NCBI RefSeq assembly: GCF_014647495.1
Contig: NZ_BMPH01000014.1
Location: forward strand, 39,253-103,252
Direction: 5' to 3'
Source: Glutamicibacter protophormiae
Lineage (GTDB): Bacteria; Actinomycetota; Actinomycetes; Actinomycetales; Micrococcaceae
DNA length: 64,000 nt
The translations under genes and the position numbers were made by a program. A model generated the notes under the pieces. That model had not been told where the DNA came from, made no database searches, and was given only the letters and a program-made list of their open reading frames with translations. Below, in pieces: positions 52,827-62,103 of this stretch (within the stretch, counting starts at the first letter, position 1; each line of letters begins with the position of its first letter).

Positions 52827-54206
52827 CTAGATCTTGCTGGATGCCTCCGAGAGCACCGAGCGCAGGATCGACTCGATCTGGTCGAACTCGGGCTGGCCGA
52901 TGGTGATCGGCGGCGCGAGCTGGATGACGGGGTCGCCGCGGTCGTCGGCGCGGCAGTACAGCCCGGCCTCCCACAGCGCCGGGGTGAGGTACTCGCGCAG
53001 CAGGCGCTCGGACTCCTCGTCGTTGAAGGTCTCCTTGGTGGATTTGTCCTTCACCAGCTCGATCCCGTAGAAGTAGCCGGCCCCGCGCACATCGCCCACG
53101 ATGTCGATGTCCTTGAGCTTCTCGAGGGTGGACTTGAAGGCGTCGGCGTTGCGGTGCACGTTGCCGTTCAAATCCTCGCGCTCGAAGATGTCCAGGTTCG
53201 CCATCGCCACCGCCGCGGCCACCGGGTGCCCGCCGAAGGTATAGCCGTGGTAGAAGGTGGTATCCCCCTTGGTGAACGGCTCGAACAGCTTCTCCGAGGC
53301 GATCATCACGCCCAGCGGCACATAGCCGCTGGTCAGCGCCTTGGCGGAGGTGATGATGTCAGGAGTGTAGCCGAAGTCGTTGCAGGCGAACATGTCCCCG
53401 ATGCGGCCGAAGGCGCAGATGGTCTCATCGGACACCAGCAGCACGTCGTATTCGTCGCAGATCTCGCGCACCCGGTCGAAATAGCCCGGGGGAGGCGGGA
53501 AGCAGCCGCCGGAGTTCTGCACCGGCTCCAGGAAGACCGCGGCCACCGAGTCGGCGCCCTCGAATTCGATGGCCTCGCGGATGCGCTCGGCGGCCCACAG
53601 CCCGAAGTCCTTCTCATTCTCGGAGAACATCTCCGGGGCGCGGTAGAAGTTGGTGTTCGGTACCCGGAAGGTGCCGGGCACCAGCGGCTCGAACGGCGTC
53701 TTCATCCCTGGCAGCGAGGTAATCGCCAGGGCGCCCTGGGGGGTGCCGTGGTAGGCCAGCGCGCGGGAGATGACCTTGGTCTTTCCCGGCTTGCCCTTGA
53801 GCTTGAAGTACTGCTTGGCCAGCTTGAACGCGGATTCCACCGCCTCGCCGCCGCCGGTGGTGAAGAAGACGCGGTTCAGGTCCCCGGGGGCGTAGCCGGC
53901 CAGGCGCTCGGCCAGGTCGATAGCCGGTTCGTGGGCGTAGGACCACAACGGCATGAAGGCCAGCTTCTCGGCCTGCTTCGCCATGACCTCGGCCAGCTCG
54001 GCGCGGCCGTGGCCCGCGTTGACGACGAACAGCCCGGCCAGACCGTCGATGTAGCCGCGGCCGGCGTCGTCGTAGATCATGTGCCCCTCGCCGCGCGAAA
54101 TGATCGGCACCTTGCCCCCGTTGTACAGGCCGGAGTGACGGGCCATGTGCATCCAGAGGTGGTCGCGGGCAGCTTGCTGGCGGTCGGTGCCAAGTGGAGT
54201 ATTCAT
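52827..54206 (-). CDS. Class III aminotransferase, putrescine/diamine:pyruvate type
   Basis: The 459-residue PLP enzyme resembles SpuC-like diamine aminotransferases: FFTTGGGEAVESAFKLAKQYF in segments, DETICAFGRIG and PLP Lys289 in TSAKALTSGYVPLG. Its start overlaps the Lrp stop (ATGA), so the two are co-translated. Divergent from it is a polyamine ABC transporter, so it likely deaminates imported putrescine or a related amine. Confidence 0.88.
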   Translation of the reverse strand: MNTPLGTDRQQAARDHLWMHMARHSGLYNGGKVPIISRGEGHMIYDDAGRGYIDGLAGLFVVNAGHGRAELAEVMAKQAEKLAFMPLWSYAHEPAIDLAERLAGYAPGDLNRVFFTTGGGEAVESAFKLAKQYFKLKGKPGKTKVISRALAYHGTPQGALAITSLPGMKTPFEPLVPGTFRVPNTNFYRAPEMFSENEKDFGLWAAERIREAIEFEGADSVAAVFLEPVQNSGGCFPPPPGYFDRVREICDEYDVLLVSDETICAFGRIGDMFACNDFGYTPDIITSAKALTSGYVPLGVMIASEKLFEPFTKGDTTFYHGYTFGGHPVAAAVAMANLDIFEREDLNGNVHRNADAFKSTLEKLKDIDIVGDVRGAGYFYGIELVKDKSTKETFNDEESERLLREYLTPALWEAGLYCRADDRGDPVIQLAPPITIGQPEFDQIESILRSVLSEASSKI

Positions 54207-54670
54207 CGTGTTCCCCAGTTGTATTCCTGTTTTTTGAGTGAAAGGTAGGTGAAGGTATTGGTGCTGAGCACGCCGTCAATGCCGCGGATGGTGCTGATGA
54301 CCCGCAGCAGGTCCTCATCGCTGGAGCAGATCACCTCGGCGAGGATGTCCGCGTTGCCGGCGGTGACCACGCAGTAGTCGACCTCTGGCAGCTCCGCGAT
54401 CCTGTCGGCGGTGGCGCTGATATCCGAGGCGGCGACGATGCTGATCATCGCCTGCCGGGTGAAGCCCAGCTCCAGCGGGTTGGTAACGGCCACGATTTGC
54501 ATGATCCGGCTGTCGGCGAGCTTCTGCACACGCTGGCGGACGGCCGCCTCGCTCAGGCCCACGGCCTTGCCGATGGCGGCGTAGGAGCGTCGGCCGTCTT
54601 CCTGCAGCTGCTCGATGATCTCCTTGGAAATCTCGTCGATGCCGGCGCTCGCCGGTGGCGGCAGTGTCAT
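54203..54670 (-). CDS. Lrp/AsnC-family regulator
   Basis: The 155-residue protein has an N-terminal HTH (about residues 10-60, AAIGKAVGLSEAAVRQRVQKL) and a C-terminal RAM/AsnC ligand domain (about 75-150, VDYCVVTAGNADILAEVICSS in parts). GAGGATGACC precedes the ATG at 54670; two further upstream starts are possible. It lies first in the aminotransferase operon and is divergent from the polyamine transporter, so it likely controls both in response to an amine or amino acid. Confidence 0.9.
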   Translation of the reverse strand: MTLPPPASAGIDEISKEIIEQLQEDGRRSYAAIGKAVGLSEAAVRQRVQKLADSRIMQIVAVTNPLELGFTRQAMISIVAASDISATADRIAELPEVDYCVVTAGNADILAEVICSSDEDLLRVISTIRGIDGVLSTNTFTYLSLKKQEYNWGTR

Positions 54671-54833
54671 GGTCATCCTCGTCTCAAGAGCGTTAGCCAC
54701 GACCATACAGCCACTGAATCAGTTGCGAAAGGGGTTGATTGATAAAGTTTTCGACGCTATGGGGCGGATTTTCGTATGGAATCTTTTGTCGAGGTCTTGT
54801 CACTGCCCCGTCGACCTGACAGGATGTTCCACA

Positions 54834-54860
54834 ACACGTTCCGTGTGATCGATCGCACAC
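54834..54860. promoter_or_regulatory. Overlapping inverted repeats in the Lrp-transporter divergent region
   Basis: ACACG-TTC-CGTGT (54834-54846) and GTGTG-N8-CACAC (54843-54860) overlap, about 27-50 bp upstream of the first solute-binding gene. They are plausible Lrp sites in front of the transporter operon. Confidence 0.45.
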
Positions 54861-54886
54861 CTGCGATGAGAGATGGGGGATGGACG

Positions 54887-56113
54887 ATGTCGCACTCGCA
54901 AAAGCTGCCGCAGGATCCGAACATTCGAGCGCTGGTCAGCGCCATGAGCCAGCGCAGCCTCAGCCGCCGCTCGGTACTCGGCGCCGCCGGGGCCCTGGGG
55001 CTGGGTGGACTGCTCGCCGCCTGCGGCACCGGGGGCAGCAAGACCGGGGTCGCCGCAGGCCCTGCCGCGGCCGATATTTCTGCCTCGGACCCGACGTTGA
55101 ACTGGGCCAACTGGACGCTCTACCTGGACTACGACGATGCTGCCAAGGCCTATCCGACGCTCGAAGCATTCACCAAGCAGACCGGCATCAAGGTGAACTA
55201 TTCGGAGGACGTCGACGGCAACGACACCTATTACGGCAAGGTGCAGGCCCAGCTGAAGTCGGGGCAGGACATCGGCCAGGACATTTTCACGCTGACCGAC
55301 TGGATGGCCGGGCGCGTGATCCGCCAGGGCTACACCCAGGCGCTGGATCCGGTGAACATCCCGAACAGCTCGAACCTGCTGCCGAGCCTGCAGAACGTGG
55401 ACTTCGACCCGGGCCGCGAACACTCGCTGACCTGGCAATCCGGCTACGCCGGCATCGCCTGGAACAAGGCGAAGTACCCCAAGGGGCTCAAGAGCGTCGC
55501 GGATCTGTGGGACCCGTCGCTGAAGGGCAGGATCACGGTGCTCGACGAAATGCGCGACACCATGGGTCTGCTGATGCTCCAGGACGGCGTGGACATCTCC
55601 GGCACGTGGGGGCAGGACGAATTCCAGAAGGCGCTGGAGGTGCTGCGCGGGAACATCGACAGCGGCCAGATCCGGCAGGTCAAGGGCAACTCCTACAAGG
55701 AGGACTTCATCTCCGGCGACGCGATCGCCGGCATCGTCTGGTCCGGGGACCTGGTGCAGATGAACTTCGAGAACGACGACCAGTGGGAGTTCGTGATCCC
55801 CGAGGCCGGCGGCACGTTGTGGAGCGACAACCTGATGGTCCCGGTCGGCTCCCCGCGCAAGGCCAATGCGGAGAAGCTGATGGACTACTACTTCCAGCCG
55901 GAGGTCGCGGCGCAGGTCGCCGCCTACGTGAATTTCATCTGCCCGGTGACCGGCGCCAAGGAAGCGATGGAGAAGATCGACCCGTCGCTGATGGCGAATC
56001 CGCTGATCTTCCCGGCCGAGGAGGATCTGGCCAAGGCCCACGTCTTCCGGTCGCTGGACGCGGACGAGGAATCGAGTTTCGCCGCAGATTTCCAAAGCGC
56101 CATCGGCGCCTAA
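54887..56113 (+). CDS. Polyamine ABC transporter substrate-binding lipoprotein 1 (PotD-like)
   Basis: The 408-residue protein has a twin-arginine-type lipoprotein signal (SRRSVLGAAGALGLGGLLAAC, in parts; Cys46) and a spermidine/putrescine-binding fold starting at LNWANWTLYLDYDD. Acidic and aromatic residues around the cleft fit cationic ligands. GGGGGA lies before ATG 54887. It is followed after 15 bp by a close paralogue. Confidence 0.93.
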   Translation: MSHSQKLPQDPNIRALVSAMSQRSLSRRSVLGAAGALGLGGLLAACGTGGSKTGVAAGPAAADISASDPTLNWANWTLYLDYDDAAKAYPTLEAFTKQTGIKVNYSEDVDGNDTYYGKVQAQLKSGQDIGQDIFTLTDWMAGRVIRQGYTQALDPVNIPNSSNLLPSLQNVDFDPGREHSLTWQSGYAGIAWNKAKYPKGLKSVADLWDPSLKGRITVLDEMRDTMGLLMLQDGVDISGTWGQDEFQKALEVLRGNIDSGQIRQVKGNSYKEDFISGDAIAGIVWSGDLVQMNFENDDQWEFVIPEAGGTLWSDNLMVPVGSPRKANAEKLMDYYFQPEVAAQVAAYVNFICPVTGAKEAMEKIDPSLMANPLIFPAEEDLAKAHVFRSLDADEESSFAADFQSAIGA

Positions 56114-56128
56114 ATCTAGGAGTATGAC

Positions 56129-57352
56129 ATGACGCGCCAACGCGCTATCAACATCCAGCGCCGGCGGCTGTTGCAGGGCATCGAACAGGCACAGGCTTCG
56201 CGCCGCTCGGTGCTGGCCGGAGCGGCAGGCCTGGCCCTGGCCGGGCTGTTGTCCGCCTGCGGAACCAAGGGCAGCAGTGCCGGGCCGACCGCGGCGCTGA
56301 CCCCCGCCACCGACCTCTCGGACAGCGAAGCCGTGGTGAACTGGGCCAACTGGACCCTGTACCTGGACTATGACGACAAGGCCAAGCACTACCCGACGCT
56401 GGAACGCTTCATGCGAGAGAGCGGGCTGAAGGCCACGTACGTTGAGGACATCGACTCGAACGACTCGTACTACGGCAAGGTGCAGGCCCAGCTGGCCGCC
56501 GGGCAGGACATCGGCCAGGACCTGATGGTCTTCAGCGACTGGATGGCCGAGCGCGTCATCCGCCAGGGCTACGCCCAGGAACTGGACCACGCCAACATCC
56601 CGAACATCAAGAACCTGCTGCCGGCGCTGCGCGACGTGCGCTTCGACCCGGGACGCAAGAAGTCGCTGACCTGGCAGTCCGGCTACACCGGCCTGGTATG
56701 GAACAAGGAAGCGTTCCCCAAGGGCCTGCGCAATGTCGAGGACCTATGGGACCCGGCGCTCAAGGGCCGCATCTTCGTACTCGACGAAATGCGCGACACC
56801 ATGCCGATGCTGATGCTCGACGACGGTGTGGACATCGCCGGAGCCTGGGGACAGGACGAGTACGGGCGCAGCCTGGAGGTGCTGGATCGCAACATCCGCA
56901 ACGGCCAGATCCGCCAGGTCAAGGGCAACTCCTATAAGCAGGATCTGATCAGCGGGGACGCGATCGCCGGCCTGTGCTACTCGGGCGATATCACGCAGCT
57001 GAACTTCGAGGAGGGCGGCAAGTGGGAGTTCGTGCTGCCCGAGCGCGGGGGGCTGCTGTGGAGCGACAACTTCCAGGTGCCTATGGGTTCGCCGCACAAG
57101 AAGAACGCGGAGAAGCTCATGGACTTCTACTACCAGCCCGACGTGGCTGCGGAAGTCGCCGCCTATGTGAACTACCTCTGCCCGGTGCTCGGAGCCCAGC
57201 AGGAGATGGAGAACTTCGATCCCGAGCTCGTGGAAGACCCGTTGATCTTCCCGTCCGAAGAATTCCTTTCCAACACCAGCTCCGAGCGCGAGCTGTCGGT
57301 GGAGGAAGAAACAGATTTCCAGAACCAATTCCAGGAAGTGATCGGGGTATGA
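56129..57352 (+). CDS. Polyamine ABC transporter substrate-binding lipoprotein 2 (PotD-like)
   Basis: The 407-residue paralogue of the previous product has an RRSVLAG signal with lipobox LSAC (Cys44) and the same VVNWANWTLYLDYDD start of the mature fold. The two are roughly 60 percent identical by eye through the core, so they arose by tandem duplication. Its stop overlaps the ATPase start (ATGA). Two binding proteins on one transporter may broaden ligand range. Confidence 0.93.
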   Translation: MTRQRAINIQRRRLLQGIEQAQASRRSVLAGAAGLALAGLLSACGTKGSSAGPTAALTPATDLSDSEAVVNWANWTLYLDYDDKAKHYPTLERFMRESGLKATYVEDIDSNDSYYGKVQAQLAAGQDIGQDLMVFSDWMAERVIRQGYAQELDHANIPNIKNLLPALRDVRFDPGRKKSLTWQSGYTGLVWNKEAFPKGLRNVEDLWDPALKGRIFVLDEMRDTMPMLMLDDGVDIAGAWGQDEYGRSLEVLDRNIRNGQIRQVKGNSYKQDLISGDAIAGLCYSGDITQLNFEEGGKWEFVLPERGGLLWSDNFQVPMGSPHKKNAEKLMDFYYQPDVAAEVAAYVNYLCPVLGAQQEMENFDPELVEDPLIFPSEEFLSNTSSERELSVEEETDFQNQFQEVIGV

Positions 57353-58488
57353 ACGCGAATCTTGCACCCACCCTGCCGGCGACCCGCACCTCAGGGGCGG
57401 ATCTTGAGCTGCGCGCCGTCACCAAGCGCTTTGCCGAGTTCGTGGCCGTCAAGGAGCTGGACCTGCTGGTCCCCTCGGGCACGTTCTTCGCGCTGCTGGG
57501 CCCCTCGGGCTGCGGCAAGTCCACCACGCTGCGCATGATCGCCGGTCTGGAGGCGCCCAGCGAGGGCAGCATCTCGATCGGCGGCGCGGACGTGACCTCG
57601 CTGCCCAGCCACAAGCGCCCGGTCAACACGGTGTTCCAGTCCTACGCGCTGTTCCCGCACATGAGCGTGCGGGAGAACGTCGCGTTCGGGCTCAAGCGCA
57701 AGAAGGACCCGGAAGCGATGGCCAAGGCCCAGGCCGGGCTGGACATGGTGGAGCTGGCGCACCTGGCCAACCGCAAGCCGGCCCAGCTTTCCGGCGGCCA
57801 GCAGCAGCGCGTGGCGCTGGCCCGCGCGCTGGTCAACCGTCCGCAGGTGCTGCTGCTCGACGAGCCCCTGGGGGCGCTGGACATGAAGCTCCGCCGCCAG
57901 ATGCAGCTGGAGCTGAAGACCATCCAGACCGAGGTGGGCCTGACCTTCATCCACGTGACCCACGACCAGGAGGAGGCCATGACCATGGCCGACGTCGTCG
58001 CGGTCATGAACGAGGGGCGCATCGAGCAGATGGGCCCGCCGCGCGAGCTCTACGAGCTGCCGCGCACCGCCTTTGTCGCGAACTTCCTGGGCAAGTCCAA
58101 CCTGATGCGCGGCGAGGTCACCGGCCAGCGCGCCGGGCTGCTGGAGGTCGACGTCGCCGGGCGCAGCGTGCTGCTGCCCGAGGAGCGCGCGGTGCAGGCT
58201 AGTGGCCAGGTGGTGGTGGGCGTGCGCCCGGAGAAGATCACCATTGACCGCAGCTCCTCCGGCGCCGCGCACAACGAGCTGTCCGGCACCGTGATCGATG
58301 TGTCCTTCACCGGCACCACCACCGAATACCTGGTGGATGTGCCGGGCATCGGGCGCATCGGCACCTTCTCGCAAAACCGCGGGCAGCAGCCGGCGGCCGT
58401 GGGGGACGCCGTCTACCTGTACTGGGAAGCGGACTACTCCTTCGGCCTGGCCGGCGACGAGCGCATGGATGCGGGGGTGGAACAATGA
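57349..58488 (+). CDS. potA: Polyamine ABC transporter ATPase (PotA-like)
   Basis: The 379-residue ATPase shows Walker [15 protein letters not shown]-loop [25 protein letters not shown], Walker [23 protein letters not shown] and a C-terminal TOBE domain (about residues 285-370). It overlaps the upstream binding protein and the downstream permease by ATGA junctions. Confidence 0.95.
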   Translation: MNANLAPTLPATRTSGADLELRAVTKRFAEFVAVKELDLLVPSGTFFALLGPSGCGKSTTLRMIAGLEAPSEGSISIGGADVTSLPSHKRPVNTVFQSYALFPHMSVRENVAFGLKRKKDPEAMAKAQAGLDMVELAHLANRKPAQLSGGQQQRVALARALVNRPQVLLLDEPLGALDMKLRRQMQLELKTIQTEVGLTFIHVTHDQEEAMTMADVVAVMNEGRIEQMGPPRELYELPRTAFVANFLGKSNLMRGEVTGQRAGLLEVDVAGRSVLLPEERAVQASGQVVVGVRPEKITIDRSSSGAAHNELSGTVIDVSFTGTTTEYLVDVPGIGRIGTFSQNRGQQPAAVGDAVYLYWEADYSFGLAGDERMDAGVEQ

Positions 58489-59411
58489 CACAGACCATAA
58501 CCAAGTCCGGGCTGAGCGACCTGCGCAGCAAGGACGAGATCCGCGCAGAGCGCCGCAAGGGCCGTACGGGTGTGTATCTGGTGGCTCCGGGCCTGCTGGT
58601 GCTGGCGCTGTTCTTCGCGCTGCCGGTGGTGGTGCTGCTGGCCATGAGCCTGTACGTGAAGCCGCCGGGTGCGGAGATCGGCGAATTCGTGCCGGGCTTC
58701 GAGATCGGCAACTACGCCACGGTGCTCTCGGCCTACTGGCCCGAGTTGCTGCGCTCCTTCGGCTTCGCGCTGATCGCCACCGTGCTGGCGCTGCTCATCG
58801 GCTTCCCGATGGCGTACCTGGTGGCGGTGAGGCTGCGCGAGAAGCCGCTGCTGCAGGGCATCTTGCTGGTGCTGCTGATCGCGCCGTTCTTCTCCAGCTT
58901 CATCCTGCGTACGCAGGCCTGGAAGCAGATCCTGGCCGACGAGGGCTTCATCGCCCAGACGCTGAAGTTCGTGGCGATCTTGCCGGCCGACGGCCACCTG
59001 ACGGCGACACCCTTCGCCGTCGTCGCCGGCCTGACCTACAACTTCCTGCCGTTCATGGTGCTGCCGATCTACGCCAACCTGGGCCGGCTGGACACCCGGC
59101 TGCTGGAGGCCGCCGGCGACCTGTATGCCAGCCCGGTGAACTCCTTTGCCAAGATCACGCTGCCGATGAGCGCCCCGGGCATCTTCGCCGGCACGCTGCT
59201 GACCTTCATCCCCGCCGCCGGCGACTACGTGAACGCCGCGCTGCTGGGCAACAACCGCAACACCACGATGATCGGCCAGGTGATCGATTCCAGGTTCTTC
59301 AAGGTCATCGACTACCCGGGGGCGGCCGCGTTGAGCTTCATCCTCATGCTCTCCATCCTGATCCTGGTCACGATTTATATTCGGCGTTTCGGCACCAAGG
59401 AGCTGATGTAA
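58485..59411 (+). CDS. potB: Polyamine ABC transporter permease (PotB-like)
   Basis: The 308-residue membrane protein has a basic N-terminus, six helices and the EAA loop LLEAAGDLYASPVNSFAKITLP. ATG 58485 overlaps the potA stop. Its stop is directly followed by the ATG of the second permease. Confidence 0.94.
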   Translation: MTQTITKSGLSDLRSKDEIRAERRKGRTGVYLVAPGLLVLALFFALPVVVLLAMSLYVKPPGAEIGEFVPGFEIGNYATVLSAYWPELLRSFGFALIATVLALLIGFPMAYLVAVRLREKPLLQGILLVLLIAPFFSSFILRTQAWKQILADEGFIAQTLKFVAILPADGHLTATPFAVVAGLTYNFLPFMVLPIYANLGRLDTRLLEAAGDLYASPVNSFAKITLPMSAPGIFAGTLLTFIPAAGDYVNAALLGNNRNTTMIGQVIDSRFFKVIDYPGAAALSFILMLSILILVTIYIRRFGTKELM

Positions 59412-60203
59412 ATGAAACTGGGACGCTGGTTTGTTCCCGTCGTCGGCGGCTTGGCCTTCGTCTACCTGCTGGTGCCGATCGTCTACATCTTCGTGTTCTC
59501 GTTCAACGATGCGGGCCGCACCAACCTTGAATGGCGGGGCTTCACCTGGGACAACTGGGCGAATCCCTGCGGCGCTCCGGCGGTGTGCGAGTCGCTGGCG
59601 AATTCGCTGCAGGTCGGCATCGTCGCCACGCTGATCGCCACCGCGCTGGGCACCTGCATCGCGCTGGGCCTGGTGCGCTACAAGTTCCGCTTCCGCAAGC
59701 TGACCGACGTGCTGATCATCTTGCCGCTGGCCACCCCGGAAGTAGTACTCGGCGCCTCGCTACTGGCGCAGTTCCTGAACCTGGGATGGGAGCTTGGCTA
59801 CTGGACCATCGTGATCGCGCATACCGTGTTCTGCATGTCCTTCGTGATCGTCACGGTCCGCGCCCGGGTCTCCTCGCTGGACCCGCGCCTAGAGGAAGCC
59901 GCCGCCGATCTCTATGCCTCCCCTCGGCTGGCTTTCTGGAAGGTGACCTTCCCGCTGCTGCTGCCGGGCATCGTCGCGGCCGCGCTGTTGAGCTTCGCGA
60001 TGAGCTTCGACGACTTCATCATCACGAACTTCAACTCCGGGAACTTCCAGACCTTCCCGAAGTTCATCTACGTTTCGGCGACCCGCGGCATCCCCGCGCA
60101 GGCCAACGTGATCGGCTCGGCGATGTTCATCATCGCGCTGCTGGTGGTGATCATCGGCCAGATCATCAGCTACCGCAAGAAGAAGCAGCTGGAAAAGATC
60201 TAA
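59412..60203 (+). CDS. potC: Polyamine ABC transporter permease (PotC-like)
   Basis: The 263-residue permease begins one base after the potB stop. It has six helices and the EAA loop LEEAAADLYASPRLAFWKVTFP, followed by the typical SFDDFIITNF segment of PotC. It ends the transporter operon. Confidence 0.94.
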   Translation: MKLGRWFVPVVGGLAFVYLLVPIVYIFVFSFNDAGRTNLEWRGFTWDNWANPCGAPAVCESLANSLQVGIVATLIATALGTCIALGLVRYKFRFRKLTDVLIILPLATPEVVLGASLLAQFLNLGWELGYWTIVIAHTVFCMSFVIVTVRARVSSLDPRLEEAAADLYASPRLAFWKVTFPLLLPGIVAAALLSFAMSFDDFIITNFNSGNFQTFPKFIYVSATRGIPAQANVIGSAMFIIALLVVIIGQIISYRKKKQLEKI

Positions 60204-60218
60204 GCGCACCTGTTACAG
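60204..60218 (+). repeat. 15-bp repeat GCGCACCTGTTACAG, copy 2
   Basis: Identical to 45945-45959, and begins directly after the potC stop codon. Confidence 0.4.
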
Positions 60219-60452
60219 AGGGAATCTGGCACATCCAGGTTCCCTCTTGCGCGTCCCGGCGGCGCCGTGCCGCGGCTTCGTGCTGCCGACCGGGGAGGAA
60301 ATCACCTACCCTGGGCCCCGCAAGCCGCTTCCTTCCAAGCGAGTGGCAAAATGCTGCCCGCATGGCGCGCTGCGCGGCGATGCCCCGGCCGGCAGGTTGA
60401 AACAGCGCGGGAGCGTTTGCGGCCCTGCAGCGCAATACCGCCGATCCGCTTA

Positions 60453-60458
60453 TATGCT
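60453..60458 (+). promoter_or_regulatory. -10 element upstream of marR-type gene
   Basis: TATGCT ends 7 nt before ATG 60466. GGGAG lies in between but only 3 nt from the ATG, so a leaderless transcript is the simpler reading. Confidence 0.45.
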
Positions 60459-60465
60459 GGGAGTC

Positions 60466-60993
60466 ATGCACGACCGAGGATGGGACAACTTCATGGGCAA
60501 GACGCCAGTTTGGCTTTCGGAACAGGAGCGCGAAGCGTGGCTGGGACTGAATGCGGTGCTGACGCTGCTGCCTGCCGCCCTCGATTCGGACCTGCAGCTG
60601 CTGGAAGGCATCACCCTTTTCGACTACCACATGCTGGCGATGCTCTCGGAGTCCGCAGACCGCAAGCTGACCATGACCAAGCTGGCTTCGCACACCAGCG
60701 CCTCGCTCTCGCGCCTGTCGCACGTGGTGAAGAAGCTGGAAGTGCGCGGCTGGGTGGCCCGCGAGCAGTCCGCAGAAGATGCCCGTGTGAAAATCGCCTC
60801 ATTAACCGACGCCGGTTGGGAAGCTGTGGTGCGCATGGCCCCCCGCCATGTGGCCACAGTTCGCTCACTGCTCTTCGAATCGCTCGATGACAAGGACGTT
60901 AATGATCTTCGACGAATTACCCGCAAGTTGACTGCGGGGATGGACCCGGATCATTGGATCCTGCAGGACCCCTCCGCGGATTTGGAACCCTGA
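60466..60993 (+). CDS. MarR-family regulator
   Basis: The 175-residue protein has a winged helix (about residues 55-130, LTMTKLASHTSASLSRLSHVVKKLEVRGWV in parts, with a typical wing EDARVKIASLTDAG). The sequence resembles actinobacterial MarR regulators of unknown ligand. ATG 60466 is preferred for its promoter; ATG 60493 with GAGGA upstream is an alternative. It stands alone between the polyamine operon and the ribosomal operon. Confidence 0.88.
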   Translation: MHDRGWDNFMGKTPVWLSEQEREAWLGLNAVLTLLPAALDSDLQLLEGITLFDYHMLAMLSESADRKLTMTKLASHTSASLSRLSHVVKKLEVRGWVAREQSAEDARVKIASLTDAGWEAVVRMAPRHVATVRSLLFESLDDKDVNDLRRITRKLTAGMDPDHWILQDPSADLEP

Positions 60994-61324
60994 GGAATTC
61001 TCGATAAGCTAATCTGGCGTTAATCGCGTATGCCGTAATGCCAATTTTTTGGGATCTTGGCATGCACGAATAGCCCGTAATACCGAATGTCGCAACCCAC
61101 TGAGTACGGGGAAAATGCTCGATCGGCTGCGAAGTTCACCGTCTTACATACTTTAAGGCTCTTCGGTTGGTTCTCACCCAGCCTGGTTTCTTCCTAGTGT
61201 GCAGTAATAACGGTGTTTCACTGGTTGGCGGGACTCATAACGCAGATGTGGTGCCGAGATTCACTTATGGGCAGCACGCGCGAGTACCGCCGAATTTTTA
61301 CTACTAACTAACTAAGGAGTGATC
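60994..61324. other. Promoter region of the ribosomal protein operon
   Basis: About 330 bp without a gene. ATGCCAA (61038-61044) and TTGGCAT (61057-61063) form an inverted repeat with a T-rich loop, which could end marR transcription. The rest should carry the rpmB promoter. I looked for a Zur-type box (TGNNAATNATTNNCA) and found none. Confidence 0.5.
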
Positions 61325-61561
61325 ATGGCAGCTGTTTGCCAGGTAACCGGTACTACTCCGGCCTTCGGACATAGCATCTCCCACTCGCACCGTCGCAACA
61401 AGCGTCGTTTCGATCCGAACATCCAGAAGAAGACCTACTACGTGCCTTCGCTGCGCCGTAAGGTGACCCTGACCCTGTCGGTCAAGGGCATTAAGGTCAT
61501 CGATGCCCGTGGTATCGACGCTGTTGTTACAGACCTGATTGCGAAGGGTGTGAAGCTCTAA
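61325..61561 (+). CDS. rpmB: 50S ribosomal protein L28, zinc-free form
   Basis: L28 binds 23S rRNA near the L1 stalk base. The 78-residue protein begins [34 protein letters not shown] (read in parts) with a single Cys in CQVTG, not the CxxC of the zinc form. AAGGAG precedes ATG 61325. It heads an operon with L33 and S14, also zinc-free forms. Confidence 0.96.
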   Translation: MAAVCQVTGTTPAFGHSISHSHRRNKRRFDPNIQKKTYYVPSLRRKVTLTLSVKGIKVIDARGIDAVVTDLIAKGVKL

Positions 61562-61563
61562 AA

Positions 61564-61734
61564 ATGGCAAAGAAGGATAAGGACGTACGTCCGATCATCA
61601 AGCTGAAGTCCACCGCCGGCACCGGTTTCACTTACGTCACCCGTAAGAACCGTCGTAACGACCCAGACCGCATGGTTCTGAAGAAGTACGACCCGGTAGT
61701 CCGCAAGCACGTAGAATTCCGAGAGGAGCGCTAA
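61564..61734 (+). CDS. rpmG: 50S ribosomal protein L33, zinc-free form
   Basis: This 56-residue protein ([19 protein letters not shown] start, [14 protein letters not shown] centre, ending VEFREER) is L33 without any cysteine, so it lacks the zinc knuckle. It starts 2 bp after the rpmB stop and is followed 3 bp later by rpsN. Confidence 0.96.
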   Translation: MAKKDKDVRPIIKLKSTAGTGFTYVTRKNRRNDPDRMVLKKYDPVVRKHVEFREER

Positions 61735-61737
61735 GAC

Positions 61738-62043
61738 ATGGCCAAGAAGTCCAAGATCGCAAAGAACGAACAGCGCAAGGTCATCGTCGAGCGCTACGCT
61801 GAAAAGCGTCTCGAACTGAAGAAGACCCTGATTGATCCAAACGCCACCGACGAGGCTCGAGAAGCAGCCCGCGTCGGCCTGCAGAAGCTTCCACGCAACG
61901 CTTCCCCAGTGCGCGTCCGCAACCGCGACGCCATTGACGGCCGCCCGCGCGGTACCTTCCAGAAGTTCGGTATCTCCCGTGTTCGCTTCCGCGACATGGC
62001 ACACCGTGGTGAGCTTCCGGGCATCACCAAGTCTTCCTGGTAA
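61738..62043 (+). CDS. rpsN: 30S ribosomal protein S14, long zinc-free form
   Basis: The 101-residue S14 ([14 protein letters not shown] start, [14 protein letters not shown] and [18 protein letters not shown]) is the long form with no CxxC pairs; the zinc form is about 61 residues. GAGAGGAG lies before the ATG at 61738. A strong terminator follows the gene. Confidence 0.97.
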   Translation: MAKKSKIAKNEQRKVIVERYAEKRLELKKTLIDPNATDEAREAARVGLQKLPRNASPVRVRNRDAIDGRPRGTFQKFGISRVRFRDMAHRGELPGITKSSW

Positions 62044-62065
62044 GACCTGCAAGTCTTCTGACTTA

Positions 62066-62101
62066 GCGAAAGCCGCTCTCCTTCGGGAGGGCGGCTTTCG
62101 C
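62066..62101. terminator. Terminator of the ribosomal operon
   Basis: A continuous 16-bp stem (GCGAAAGCCGCTCTCC with GGAGGGCGGCTTTCGC, one U-G pair) has a UUCG tetraloop (62082-62085) and is followed by CTTTAA. The stop of the leftward DUF1992 gene is at 62104, so it may work both ways. Confidence 0.88.
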
Positions 62102-62103
62102 CT

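Noticed and set aside
60994..61324. Zur box before the zinc-free ribosomal operon
   Set aside because: No match to TGNNAATNATTNNCA; the only repeat (ATGCCAA/TTGGCAT) has a 12-nt loop and looks like a hairpin.
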